This document shows, in pieces, positions 11,812 through 24,443 of a stretch of 64,000 nucleotides of DNA. The stretch comes from Cornus controversa. Taxonomy: Eukaryota > Streptophyta > Magnoliopsida > Cornales > Cornaceae. The translations under genes were made by a program, and so were the position numbers. The DNA is taken from the NCBI GenBank assembly GCA_026545225.1, contig CM048853.1, forward strand, positions 44,222,755-44,286,754, in the 5' to 3' direction. Positions within the stretch are counted from its first letter, which is position 1. Every line of letters starts with the position of its first letter. The notes below the pieces were generated by a model. The model was given only the letters and a program-made list of their open reading frames with translations. It was not told the origin of the DNA and did not search any database.

Positions 11812-12029
11812 AGTCCACAGTATTCTTATGGGGTTGTGCATGATTGTGGATCTACTTTGTTGCTAGTGTGTTTAAACTTTGAAGCATTGTTGAATATATA
11901 TAGATAAAACCACGTGCTCATATTGAATAAGAGGTAGTATTGCCACATTTCGAGGAAAAATACTTTAGCAAAAATGCTACGTAGTGAAGGAATAAAAACA
12001 TTTTCACACATGTATAGATTTGTAATTTG

Positions 12030-12265
12030 AGATTTAATTTAATTTAATTTTTTAATTAAAATTTACTATATTTTCGCACAATTAAATTATTTTTTTGCAT
12101 AATTAAAGTAATGTTATATATATGTAGATTTTTTATACATTTTTCACTTGAAAAACTCGTAACTTTTTTTGTTTTAAGTCACAACATAACTTAAGTGGTA
12201 TTCGAATTAAAGCTCTTGAAATTATCTTAATAATAATAATAGTTTCATTAAAATAAATACATTAT
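12030..12265. mobile_element. degenerate relative of the foldback MITE in copy F
   Basis: The string GTTTTAAGTCACAACATAAC followed by AAGTGGTA and AAAGCTCTTGAAATTATCTT matches the arms of the element at 57222-58454 in the same order. Termini are not recognisable. Confidence 0.5.
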
Positions 12266-12889
12266 CATTTATGTGTTAATATGTAATCGATGTATGATAC
12301 CACGGCATTCGTTTAAAGAACATTTAAGGTTTTTTGAACGTGGAAGGCCGTGTATCGCCTGACCCATTGTTGTTGCTCTTTGTTGAAGTTTAAGAAGTTT
12401 CACTAAAATTAAATAAAAGGCGGGCTATGTGAAGTTGACGTGCAAAAAGTTTAGTTGGTTATGAAATCTTCAATCAAAGTCAAACTGAGTATGGCCTTGA
12501 ACTTGAATTATCTATCCCATGTTAAATATTTGAGCTTAGATTGGAAAACAAAGGTTCAAAATTCGATTGGTTCTAGGAGAGTAACTTAAAGATTATTCTA
12601 CTTTAGAAGTACACACTAATCAAAATTTGTTTTGAAATATTAATTCTATTATTAAGAAAACAATCTCTTATGAACTATAGTGTGTTTATATATATATATA
12701 TATCCAAGATGGGATTGAATTAATAACTTCAGATTGGATTTGAATTTGACCAATTCCCCAAATTAAACCCAGACAAAATTCAATTTGAATTTCAACCTTT
12801 AAATCTAAGTCTGACAACGGGTTTAATTTATTGAAATTTTTTTTTTTTTTGTATAGTTCTTGAGATTGTTCCAAGGTCTGATTGAATTT

Positions 12890-13010
12890 AGGGAAAGGCC
12901 ATTGATCCAGGTTATACGAGCTCTCTTCCCCTAACGGGAGGTGATGGGTTTGAACCTCACATGAGTCCATGGTATTTTTGAGTGCTTTAGTGTGTTGTTT
13001 AGATAAAAAA
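12890..13010 (+). repeat. possible tRNA-derived SINE fragment
   Basis: GGGTTTGAACCTCAC resembles the RNA polymerase III B box (GGTTCGANNCC), with a weak A-box-like stretch about 45 bases before it. No tail or duplication was confirmed. Confidence 0.3.
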
Positions 13011-13847
13011 GAATATATTGTTTCTGATTGAAGCAAATTTTTGTAATTTTGGAGTTTCTACTTCTTAAAACTCTTAATTTGTTTAAGGCGTATGAGTTTT
13101 GTTTTTGTTTTTTCTGTTTTATTTTGGTAGGGTAGAAACAAAACATGTTTGGTACCGTCCATTTTGTTTTGAACAGTGTCAAAACGTTTCAAAATTTTAA
13201 ACCAAAATTAAAAACACCATTTTAGTATTTTTATTTTGTTTCGGCTATTGTAGTGGAAAAAATAAAAATAATAAAAAACTTAAAATATATTTTTGTTACG
13301 AAACGTCTTTTCGATTACTATTCAAAACACTCGTAACAAAATCAATTGTTCTGATTTAGACAAAAATAAAAACGCACAACACAAACGCATGCCATACAGG
13401 CTCATTTTCTTTTGTTTTTCTTTTTCCCTGTTGTTTTTTGACACCAAAGAAAAAAATAACTCACAAACAAAAAAATCTCGATTTGGATAAACTAATTAAC
13501 AATGGATGATTGTATATGTTCATGCAGCTGGCACTAGGTGTTTGATCAGTTGACATCTAATCTAACTAGCTAGTCAGTGGTTTATGTTTGTTTTGTAGGT
13601 TGGCTATTCATCTCCTGCTGAGTCTGGTATCATGAGTGACCTGAGCCTCTCTACTGCAGAAGTAAGTACTTGTCATTTTCCTTTTCTTAGGGTGCTTTGG
13701 GTGTACCAATATCTTGTTTTAGGAAACCAGGTATTAATTAAGAGAGTTGGACATGCATGAATGCATTGAATGGAAGTTCTATAATACTTGTGAAAATGGA
13801 TTTGTGTTAAGTTTGTGGCCATGCATTCTTACTACTACAGGACGATA

Positions 13848-14775
13848 GAACAAAAGCCCAAGAGAGCGAAACCAAAAGCCCAAGATAGCTTTATAGTTTT
13901 ACAAAACAAACCCAAAACAGTAAACAAGCCCAAAGTTGATTAGGCCCAACAACATAGATCAATTCAAATAACCGACTATAACGGCCATTATGAGCACCGG
14001 GTTGCCACATGAGTTTTCAAACTCTCCAACTCCCATAAGAGGGATTGATGGTTCAGTCTGGAGGTCGAGGAGGAGGACGGAGGAAAGAATCAGGTAAATC
14101 CCAAACTCTGTGAGCTCGACTTGATGCTGGACAAGTCTTCTGGGTTAGAGGAAGTAATCGTGATACAATTGTATATTTGATCGCGAATTGAACTTTGTGG
14201 TCTCTTTTTTCCTTCAAGCAATCTTCTCCTTCCGCTCATTCCAAATGTGGTAAATGGATGTTGAAAAAGCCAGTTTTCTAATGGAGTTGCTGCAGTTTTT
14301 TGGCTTCCAATGATGGCTTGCCCACGAGATTAAAGTATCCCAATTCACAGAGCCAATATGGAACCCACATTGTGCCTGTATAAATGCCCAAATTGAATTC
14401 AAAAATGAACATTTGAAGAACAAATGATCTATTGTTTCAGTAGATGACCTGCATAGTGGACATAGATCTGGGGTATTGAGGTAGGCTAATGCTCTCTTAT
14501 CTAAGGTGGGCAGTCTCTTGAGCCCAAGGGACAGGTTCATAATGTGGGTAGATGAATGGCATCGTGTGCTTCAAAGAGAATTCACCATTTGGAGAGGATA
14601 GCCAAGAATATGAGTCAGAAGTGAGGATTAGTGGAGGGGCAGTTTTAAGTAAAGGAATCAAAGCCAGTATGGAGGTAGGAAATGCCCAAGCATGATTCAA
14701 AATGTAGGAGTTCAGAGTGGCATTGCTTGGTATTTCAAAACATGTAATTTCTTGATCATTAAATCTGGAACAGCG
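13848..14775 (-). mobile_element. 5'-truncated LINE fragment in intron 2 of copy C
   Basis: The minus-strand frames at 14214-14778 read as the end of a LINE ORF2: a segment before the zf-RVT domain, then the zinc-binding region with a CPLC...TIDHLFFKC pattern and a WNER ending. It is broken by a frameshift near 14500. The insertion lies between intron 2 sequences that are contiguous in D and E. It is a different insertion from the LINE downstream of A, D and E. Confidence 0.8.
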
Positions 14776-17448
14776 CATTAGATTGTTTCAAGTCAATAGA
14801 AGTTATATAATTATGTGTTTGATCAATTTTGTTTGTTCTCTTTCCATTTTGTGCAGTACTCAGTTTTTGGTTCAACATTGACAATTGGTGGAATGTTAGG
14901 GGCAGTAGTAAGTGGAAAAGTTGCAGATCTCATTTGCCGGAGAGGTGTAAGTTTTTTCTTTCCTCCTACTCTTCAGATGCCTCAAGCATAGTATAAATTC
15001 TTGTTGCAATCACTATATAAATTCTCTAATTTTGGTTGATCTTGTAATACAGGCTATGTGGTTCTTGCAAATATTTTCCATCATGGGGTGGCTTTCAATA
15101 ATTTTCGCAAAGGTTTATTACACTTGTTTCCCTCCCACAACAATAATTTAATTCATTTTTACTTCATTCAACACCCAAGAACAACTATTCTTACTGCAAA
15201 TTAATAGTGCAATTTACGAAAAACTTGTAAGTGAACTTATTTTCATGTTGGAAATTGCTGGGTTGGCCAATCAAGGGAAAAACTCTTGGGAGCCCATCTT
15301 AGTCGGGTAGGCAGATCAGCCTATCTAGCACTGCCCTTTTATTTTTGTTTTGTTCAACACTTCAACATACATGCTGATATCACTCTTCACATTGATTTTC
15401 ATTTCCAAAGATGAAACAACTAGAAAATAGGGATCATTGTAGCAGCATTGTAAGTAACTCTTCTATGAAGTTACTCCAGAAACATACATATATATATATA
15501 GACTGTTATAAGAATATCAAAACCAAACAAGAAGAAAGAAGAGAGAGAGATCAGTCAATCTAAGTCAAGTCTGTAGAATTTTGTTTTCATTTATTTGGCT
15601 GGCATGGTTGATAATAAATGTTCTGTGTTTGTCAAAAGGGAGCATGGTGGCTTGACATTGGAAGACTATCATTAGGAGTTGGAATTGAGATTAATGGTTA
15701 TGTGGTAAGTTTTGCAGATTCACATGTCCTGTTGATTTCTTTGTCCACATATGAGCATAATTTGGCTTGCATTGCCATGGCCAAACAGGCAAACGTATAT
15801 GTCGCTGAAATCACACCTAAGAGTATACGAGGAGGAGGAATAGTAACTAATCAGGTAATTAACTTACAATTATCATAAATTTGGATAAAGAATCAACTCT
15901 TCTTTTATATGTTTTGGCAATTCTACAGTTATCGTCATGTTTTGGCCTGTCCCTGATGTTTTTTGTTGGAAATGTCATTACTTGGCGCCTCTTGGCTTTA
16001 ATCGGTACCTATCTCAACTTTTGTATTGTTTCAGCAGAGTCTGAAGGTAGTTCCACTATAATGGATTTGCTTTTGGTTTCAATTTTAGGAATTGCACCAT
16101 GTTTGGTACAAGTTATCGGTTTGTTCTTCATACCAGAGTCTCCGAGATGGTTGGTGAGTTCAGTTAAAAATCTAATCTTGTTATTCAGGTGGTGTTCCAT
16201 GGAGTAATTTTAGTCCAAAAGACAAGTAAAAATTGAACCTAATTTAACCAAAAAAAATTAGACCTATCATTTTTTTTCTCTTTCTATTTTTTAATTTGAG
16301 CTAATTCAGCATAATAGTAAAAGAAACATATCATTGAATGCTGAACTTATGAGTTCAATTTTTGTTTTCAGGCAAAGATTGGTAAAGAGAGAGAGTTAGA
16401 ATCAACACTGCAACGTCTGAGGGGGGCAAAATGCGATATTTCTCAAGAAGCAGCTGAAATCAAGGTAACATTTTTAACTCCACGTCTTAATTCAAAAGCC
16501 ACTGCCTACAAGAGAAGTTGTTCCTTTTCTTTTCCCTATTTCCAAGAACAGCAACGACAAAAAATATAAGTCCTTGTTGCTTTACAGGATTACACAGAAA
16601 CTCTTCAACAATTCTCACAATCCAGAATCTTAGACTTGTTTGATCAGAAATATGCTCATGTGCTCATTGTAAGCCTCTACATTAATCCTAATTAAGTGTG
16701 GCTTGTTGCCTTTCCCTCAACTTCTCCAACCTCCAATGAATACAAAAAATTCCACTAGGTTGGAGTCGGGCTAATGTTCCTGGTACAATTTGGAGGGAAC
16801 AGTGGAATTGCATTTTATGCAAGTTCTATTTTTGAAGCTGCTGGTAAGTTAAGGATCTTTAGTAATGCCAACAAGTAACTTATGAATTGAAAGAGCTAGT
16901 TTGAGGAATGAATATCTGAATATGTATCTCTCACATATGGCAGGTTGCTCGGTTAGTGTTGGCACTACAGCAATGGCAATTCTAAGTGTAATTTGAATGT
17001 GGAATTTTATTTTGTGGGATTTTATTTAAGGCAGTACTTCCTAAATGATCTTGATATTCTTTTGCAGATAACATTCTCCATTTTGGGTGTATTCTCGATG
17101 GATAAATTTGGATGACGACCACTTCTGATGGTTAGAATATGAAAGACATTTCTTCTTTGGGGATTTTGATATAGTTGATAGATGAGCGAGTTCTAAAGTC
17201 TTTGTAGGTTACTGCAGCTAAAACATGCTTGGGAGCCTTTCTTGCAGGATTAGCATTCCTCTTGCAGGTTTCTTTGCATTGACTACCAATCTCGAAATAT
17301 GAAGCTCGAATTGTGCAACGACCGTTGCCCCTACAGAATATCAATTTATAATTTTTCATCCAATAAATGCTAAACAAGTTTTTGAACAATATTGAATACA
17401 ATTAATTATTAATTGTATTGTTTACGCACGAGTGTTGATTTAATTGTA

Positions 17449-17596
17449 AAGTGTTTGATTACTGGCAGATATTGACGTGGTTGCATTTTTCTAAACTAAG
17501 TAGTTGATGGTTACAAGATTCTAAGTGTTTGATCACGGGCAGGTGTTGACGTGGTTGCATTTTTCTAAACTAAGTAGTTGATTCGTTACAAGATTC
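17449..17596 (+). promoter_or_regulatory. 74-bp tandem duplication upstream of copy D
   Basis: Two units beginning AAGTGTTTGAT at 17449 and 17523 share TTGACGTGGTTGCATTTTTC. TTGAC and ACGT cores could bind WRKY or bZIP factors, which is inference. Copy C has one unit, and copy E has none because its upstream homology ends at 34956. Confidence 0.6.
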
Positions 17597-17820
17597 CTTA
17601 CTGAATTGGATCTAAAAAATATAAAGTTGAAATCCATTCTTTCAACTTTTGTCCCCCTAACAAGCAATTAACTACTCTCAGCTCTTACGTCTCAACCACG
17701 TTTCGTAGTTTCACTTCTGCCCAAAAGCAGCCTCTCTCTCTCTCTCTCTCACTCTCACTCACTCTCTACTATAGAGCTGTCTTGATTAAGCAAAGCAGAG
17801 CAGCATAGAACTGAGCAATT
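17597..17820 (+). promoter_or_regulatory. core promoter and 5' leader of copy D
   Basis: A TATAAAG box lies at 17620-17626. It is followed by TTTCGTAGTTTCACTTCTGC and a CT-rich tract (about 17731-17768) that probably belongs to the leader. The start codon is at 17821. The same leader, without the TATA segment, precedes copy E. Confidence 0.6.
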
Positions 17821-20800
17821 ATGGAAGAAGAAGTACTAACCAGGTCTTTGATTCTTGACAAAAATCCTGAAGTTAATGGCATTGGCGGCAGCGGCAGCGA
17901 AGAAGTGAGTGGTTCCTCCGCCATCACAGCGGTGGTTGTTCTCAGCATCTTTGTGGCTGCCTCCGGTTCCTTCTCTTATGGGTGTGCTGTAAGTGGGATT
18001 TAATCCATTGTTGATTAATTTGGTATACTTATTTGATGCATGTTGGTGTATTCTTATGGGTTTGTGCATGACTGTTGAATAGATAAAGCCATTTTTGCAT
18101 TCGAATGACAGATGTAAACAATATCCCTAATTTGAGAGAGATGATGTATAACACAAGCTACAAAACTCTGGTTTTCTATTATGTGAAGACCCATTTTTGC
18201 ATTGAAAATGACGCATGAACGGATGATGGATCAAATATATATACACACATGTCATCATAGATGTAAATAATACCCCTAATTTGAGAGACAAGATTGATTT
18301 TTGCAAGTATAGAGAAATGGATAATGGATCAAACACTAGTTTGTTCTCATTGGAAGAAAATTTGTTTTCAACGTTGTTCTTCCAAAAGAAAAATAAAAAA
18401 TTATTTTCTTGATTGATCTGTCCACGTCACTCATGTTACATATCACGAATTTTTCTTTGCAATATGTATCATTTTCCTTCCAGAAGTGATATTAGCAAGT
18501 GATTAACTATTGACCCGTAATTAAAGGACTTACGGAAATATAAATATTTTTAGTGACCTGATATAATTAGTAGATGGCACTACCATCTTTGAATTCTGTG
18601 TCACCACAACAATTTTATATGAATAATGTAACAACTTTACATCACTTAGGGTGCATTTAGTAACATTTTTGTTTTCTGTTTTTGGAGTCTCAAAAAAGTG
18701 AAAATTTAATTTTACTTTTATAAATGAAAATAGAAACCAGAAATGATATTTATTAATACTTATTGTTGTCACAATTTTGAAAACAGAAAACAAATAACAA
18801 ATAATAGTGTTTATAACATATTATTTTTCATTTTTACAGTCTTAATTTTTATTAATTTTCTATTTAATTTTTAATTCATCTATTGATATCAGAAAACCTT
18901 AAAATATATATAGTGTATACAATTCAATGATTTTATAAATTTCAATAATACCTAATACATGGTAATAAAATCAGTAATGATTGGTATAGTAAAAGTTATC
19001 ACCGAATTGGGAAAGTGAATCACTCTCCTCGTGCAAGTGAGACCTACAGTTTCACAATTCAATGGATGGACACCCTCTTCACTATACATTCGGTAATACA
19101 TTTTCACTCTACAAATCATTATCTTAAAAAAATACATCTAATTTAAATCACAAACTCCATTGTCTATGTATTATGTATAACTTTAGTATGTGATAGATAA
19201 TATATTTAACTTATAGCATAGAATAATAAATAAAAAAATATTAAATAATTTCCTATATGTAATAATATATATAATATATTATAATATTAAAAATGAATTA
19301 TAATATAATATTTCATATAGTATATAATAATAAATAAAAAAATATTAAATAATATCCTATATGTAATAATATATATAATATATTATAATATTATAAATTA
19401 ATTATAATATAGTGTTTCATATAGTATATAATAATAAATAAATAATATTAAATAATATCTTATATGTAGTAATATTATAAGTTTAATTATAATATAATAT
19501 TTACATATAATTATTATAATAAATAAAAAATATTAAATAATATCATATATGTAATAACATATATAATATATTATAACATTATAAATTAATTATAATATAA
19601 AATTTAGATATAATATAATATAAATATGGTATATAATATTATGAAATATCTATTGCATAATAATTTATTAATATTAACTAAAAATATATATACTAAATCA
19701 TAAACATTTTTGTCTCTAAAAATTATTTAAACTATTATATAATATGTTATATATTAAAAAATATTTTTTAATACTATTTAATATGTACTATTTATTTGGA
19801 ATGAATAGTGTGTGGGCCTTGTCTCCTTTTCGGACTATTGCTTTTTGGGCTTAGTCATTCCCTTTAATTGGGCTTTGTAATTACTTACTTCTTTCAATAG
19901 ACATGGCTTAACTTTTCCCGGAAAAAAAAAATAGTGCCCATGTAGTAACCATACCAAAAACGTTTTCGAGCTACAATGCCAAAAACAGAAGAAAGATACA
20001 CATTTTTTTATGTTTTCTCCTCTTTACAAAAATGAAAAACGTTTTCTACCATCGAAAAACAAAAACATATTACTAAACATATTTTTTGTTTTTGTTTCTA
20101 AACGCACCCTTAGCAACAACTATCTTAAATGCTTACACAATATCTTTATATCACATGTCTCCTCCTCTTGTTTTTTGACACCAAAGAGAGAATAGAAAAA
20201 TAAAACAAAAGAGTCCATCGATTTGGATGACCTAATTAACAATCGATGATTGTATATGTTCATGGTGTTTGATCAGTTGACATCTAACTAGTCAGTGGTT
20301 TATGTTTGCTTTGTAGGCTGGATATTCATCTCCTGCTGAGTCTGGTATCATGAGTGACCTGGGCCTCTCTACTGCAGAAGTAACTACTTAACATTTTTCT
20401 TTTCTTAGAGTGTACCAATCTCTTCTTTTAGGAATCATGGTATAATTATGAGGGTTGAACATGCATCAATGCATTGAATGACAGTTCTATAATACTTTGA
20501 AAATGGTTTTGTGTGTGTGAAGTTTGTGACCATGCATGTTTTTGTTATCCGTTGCTTCTCAAGGTGAGAGTGAGACTGAAAAGCAATGTAACACACTTCG
20601 GATGAACATTGTAACAATATAAACAGCAGATCCCAAATTTAAGTAATAATAACTGTATGATAAAAGCACAAGCTTTTTAACTTGGGTTTTATAGAAAATC
20701 CAAAGTTGTGTTTTTTTCAATGCCATTAGAGGGGCAGCACTTTTTAATGTCTATAGCTCATGAACAAAGTTAAGGGTTTGGAACAGAACAACTACACTTG

Positions 20801-23800
20801 GCTACACCATTCTCATGTTAAGTGAATTTATTGAAATTTCAAATTCTATTTATCACTACTACTTGAATTTGAATACTTGTATGGAGCCAATTGTTATTGA
20901 AGACACTCAATTGAGACAAAGGAGTCAAGCAGCACATTAGATTGTTTCAAGTCAATAGAAGCTATAAGCTTTTCTATTCGATTGACTTTGTTTATTCTCT
21001 TTCCACTTTGTGCAGTACTCAGTTTTCGGTTCAATAATGACAATTGGAGGAATGATTGGTGCAGTAATAAGTGGAAAAGTCGCAGATTTCATTGGCCGGA
21101 GAGGTGTAAGTTTTTTTTTCTTCCTACTACCCTTCAGATGCCTCTAGGCATAGTATAAATTCTTGTTGCAAACCCTATTCAAATTCTTTAATTTTGCTTG
21201 ATCTTGTAATGCAGGCTATGTGGTTCTTGCAAATATTTGTCATCATGGGGTGGCTTTCAATAATTTTTGCAAAGGTTTATTACACTTGTTTCCCTCCCAC
21301 AACCATAATTTAATTCATATTTACTTCATTCAACACCAGGGAAAAACTATTCATACTGCAAATTCTTGTGTGCACACATCTTAGCATGCAAGAGGCTTTT
21401 GAGGTGTTCATAAAGTAACTTCCATGGAAACTAATTGTGCAATTTACCAAAAACTTATAAATGAACCTATCTAGCACTGCCCTTTCATTTTTGTTTTGTT
21501 CAACACTTCAACTTACATGGTGCAATCACTCTTCGCCTTGATTTTCATTTTGAAAGATGACAGGACTAGAAAATAGGGACCATTGTAGCAGCACTATAAC
21601 TAACTCTTGTATGAAGTTGCTCCAGAAACACACACACACACACATATATATATTGATTGTTCATAAGAACATCAAAACCAAAAAATTCAAAAGAATAGAG
21701 AGAGATCATTCAATCTAAATCAAGTCAGTAGAAATTTGTTTTTAATTTATTTGGTTGGTATGGTTGATAATAAATGTTCTGTGTTTGTCAAAAGGGAGCT
21801 TGGTGGCTTGACATTGGAAGAATGTCAATGGGATTTGGAGCTGCGATTAATTGTTATGTGGTAAGTTTTGCAGATTTGCATGTCTTATTGATTTCTTTGT
21901 CCACATATGAGCATAATTTGGCTTGCATTTCCGTGGCAAAGTAGGCAAACGTATATATCGCTGAAATCACACCTAAGGGTATTCGAGGAGGATGTACAGT
22001 AATTAATCAGGTAATTATAAATTAAAATTATCATAAATTTGGAGCAAAGAATCAACTTTTATTTTATATGTTTTGGCAATTCTACAGTTATCAGTATGTT
22101 TTGGCATTGCGCTGATGTTTTTGGTTGGAAATGTCATTACTTGGCGCTTCTTGGCTTTAATAGGTACCTTTCTCAACTTTTGTATTGTTTAGAACAGTCT
22201 GAAGGTAGTTCCATTATAATGGATTTGCTTTTGGTTTCAATTTTAGGAACTGTACCATGTCTGGTACAAGTTATCGGTTTGTTCTTCATACCAGAGTCTC
22301 CGAGATGGTTGGTGAGTTTGGTTCAAAATTTAATCTTGCGGTTTAGGTGGTGTTCCATGGAGTACTTTTAGTCCAAAAGAGAAGTAAAAATTTAAAGAAA
22401 TTAAAATGGAGTTTGCAACAATGAAACCTAATTTAACGAAAAAAATTAGATCTTTCATTGTTTTTTACTCTTTCTATTTTTCAATTTGACCTAATTCACC
22501 AAGACTTGTAAAAGAAATGTATCACTGAATGCTAAACTTATGAGTTCAATTTTTGTTTTCAGGCAAAGATTGGTAAAGAGAAAGAGTTAGAAGCAACACT
22601 GCAACGTCTGAGGGGGGCAAAATGCGATATTTCTCAGGAAGCAGCTGAAATCAAGGTAACATCTGTAACACCGCATGTTAATTGAAAAGTCACCGTGTAG
22701 ATTAAGAAAAGTTATGCCGTTTCTTTTCCCTATTTCCAAGAACAGCAACGAAAAAAAATATAAATCATTTTTGTTTTACAGGAATACTCAGAAGCTCTTC
22801 AACAACTCTCACAATCCAGAATTTTAGACTTGTTTGCTCGGAAATATGCTCATGCGCTCATTGTAAGCCTTTACATTAGTCCTAATTAAGTGTGGCTTGT
22901 TGCCTTTCCCACAACTTCTCTGAACTCTAATGAATACAACAAATTCCACAAGGTTGGAGTCGGGTTAATGTTACTAGTACAATTTGGAGGGAACAGTGCA
23001 ATTGCATTTTATGCAAGCTCTATTTTTGAAGCTGCAGGTCAGTTAAGTGATCTTTAGTAATGTCAACGAGAAATTAATGAATTGAAAGAGCTATTTGAGG
23101 ACTGAATATCTGAATTTGTATCTTACATATGGCAGGAAGCTCGGCTAGTGTTGGTACTACAGCAATGGCTATTATTCAGGTTCTTAACAACAAGTATAAT
23201 TTGAATGGGGGATTTTTTTTTTAAGGCACTTCCTAGATGATATTGATATTCTTTTGCAGATTCCATTCTCCATTTTGGGTGTATACTCGATGGATAAATT
23301 TGGACGACGACCACTTCTGATGGTCAGAATGTGAAAGACATTTCTTTTTCTTTTATTCTTTTTTGAGTATGTTGATGATCCAGTTCTAAAGTCTTTGTAG
23401 ATTACTTCAGCTGGAACATGCTTGGGAGCCTTTCTTGCAGGATTTGCATTCCTCTTGCAGGTTTCTTTGAAACTATATATATGTTTATATTTCTATTTTT
23501 TTTAAAATATTATCTCCTAATAAGTTAATTCACCGTGACCAGGATTTTCATCAACGGAAGGAACTCACTGCCATATTGATTCTGAGTGGCATGCTGGTAC
23601 CATGTCTAACCAAACAATAGTTCTATCCAGTATCCTCTGTCTTTGATATTATGAAAGTGAAAATGATCTAATTGAAGAAATTGGTCTTATGTTTGTGATT
23701 GCTTTACCTACCAGAAAAATGTTTTTCAATTTTTCTCACGTTCCCAAACAACCTCCCCATGAATATTGTTAGATTATATATATAATTTTCCAGCAGATAT

Positions 23801-24405
23801 AATATGAAATATATAATCTAAAAGTCCTGCAAATTAAAGGATTTCTAGGACTAGGATTTCTTGTCTCCTAAGTTTTATTTATAATCTAACAAATATAATG
23901 TGGGGTCTAAATGAGTGTATGGAGTGCTTTGTGCTGATTTTTTAAAACCTGTGAATGGCCATTCATATAAATTCTTGTATGTGTGTGTATTTCTTTCTCT
24001 ACTACGTCAAATTTAAATTAAACTAGCCCAAAGCTTGTTAGTAATTAATTTCTTCCTTGTTTTGTTTTAGCCAAACTTTAAAAATGTTGATGGAACAAAT
24101 TGAGTTATGTATGAATGTGTGTACTGATTCTGCAACCAGGTATTTTCCGTTGGCTTTTCAGCGGGCGTGGGTGGTACACCATGGGTTATCATGTCAGAGG
24201 TAGTTTATTTACTGGCCTTAACTATATATATATTTATAGAATTGCAAACCAGAGTCTGATATGGCATGAATGTGCTATTTCAGATATTCCCTATAAACAT
24301 TAAGGGTTCAGCTGGAAGCTTGGTGACTTTGACAAACTGGTTCGGTTCTTGGATTATTTCATATACTTTTAACTTCTTATTTGAATGGAGCTCAGCAGGT
24401 GATGC

Positions 24406-24443
<38 letters not shown>

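Larger units (their letters stand above)
9632..17267 (+). pseudogene. ERD6-like sugar transporter copy C, degenerate
   Basis: Exons align with D. They are: 1 (about 9632-9747), 2 (13599-13661), 3 (14857-14946), 4 (15053-15112), 5 (15639-15704), 6 (15789-15854), 7 (15929-16004), 8 (16089-16153), 9 (16372-16464), 10 (16588-16668), 11 (16759-16843), 12 (from 16944, donor region deleted), 13 (17068-17130) and 14 (17208-17267). Lesions are clear. The ATG and the next few codons are deleted, as is an internal stretch of exon 1. GRRG in exon 3 reads CRRG. Exon 12 lost its end and donor. Exon 13 has TGA at 17113-17115 where D has CGA of the GRRP motif, a CpG-type change. Exons 15-18 are absent. Exons 2-11 remain open, including PESPRWL, so decay is recent or was driven by large events. 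Intron 1 carries an LTR-like piece and a Mutator-like element; intron 2 carries a LINE. Confidence 0.9.

Noticed and set aside
21941..21945. Stop codon TAG before exon 6 of copy D
   Set aside because: It is the intron acceptor. Other copies have CAG at the same place, and TAG is a normal acceptor triplet.
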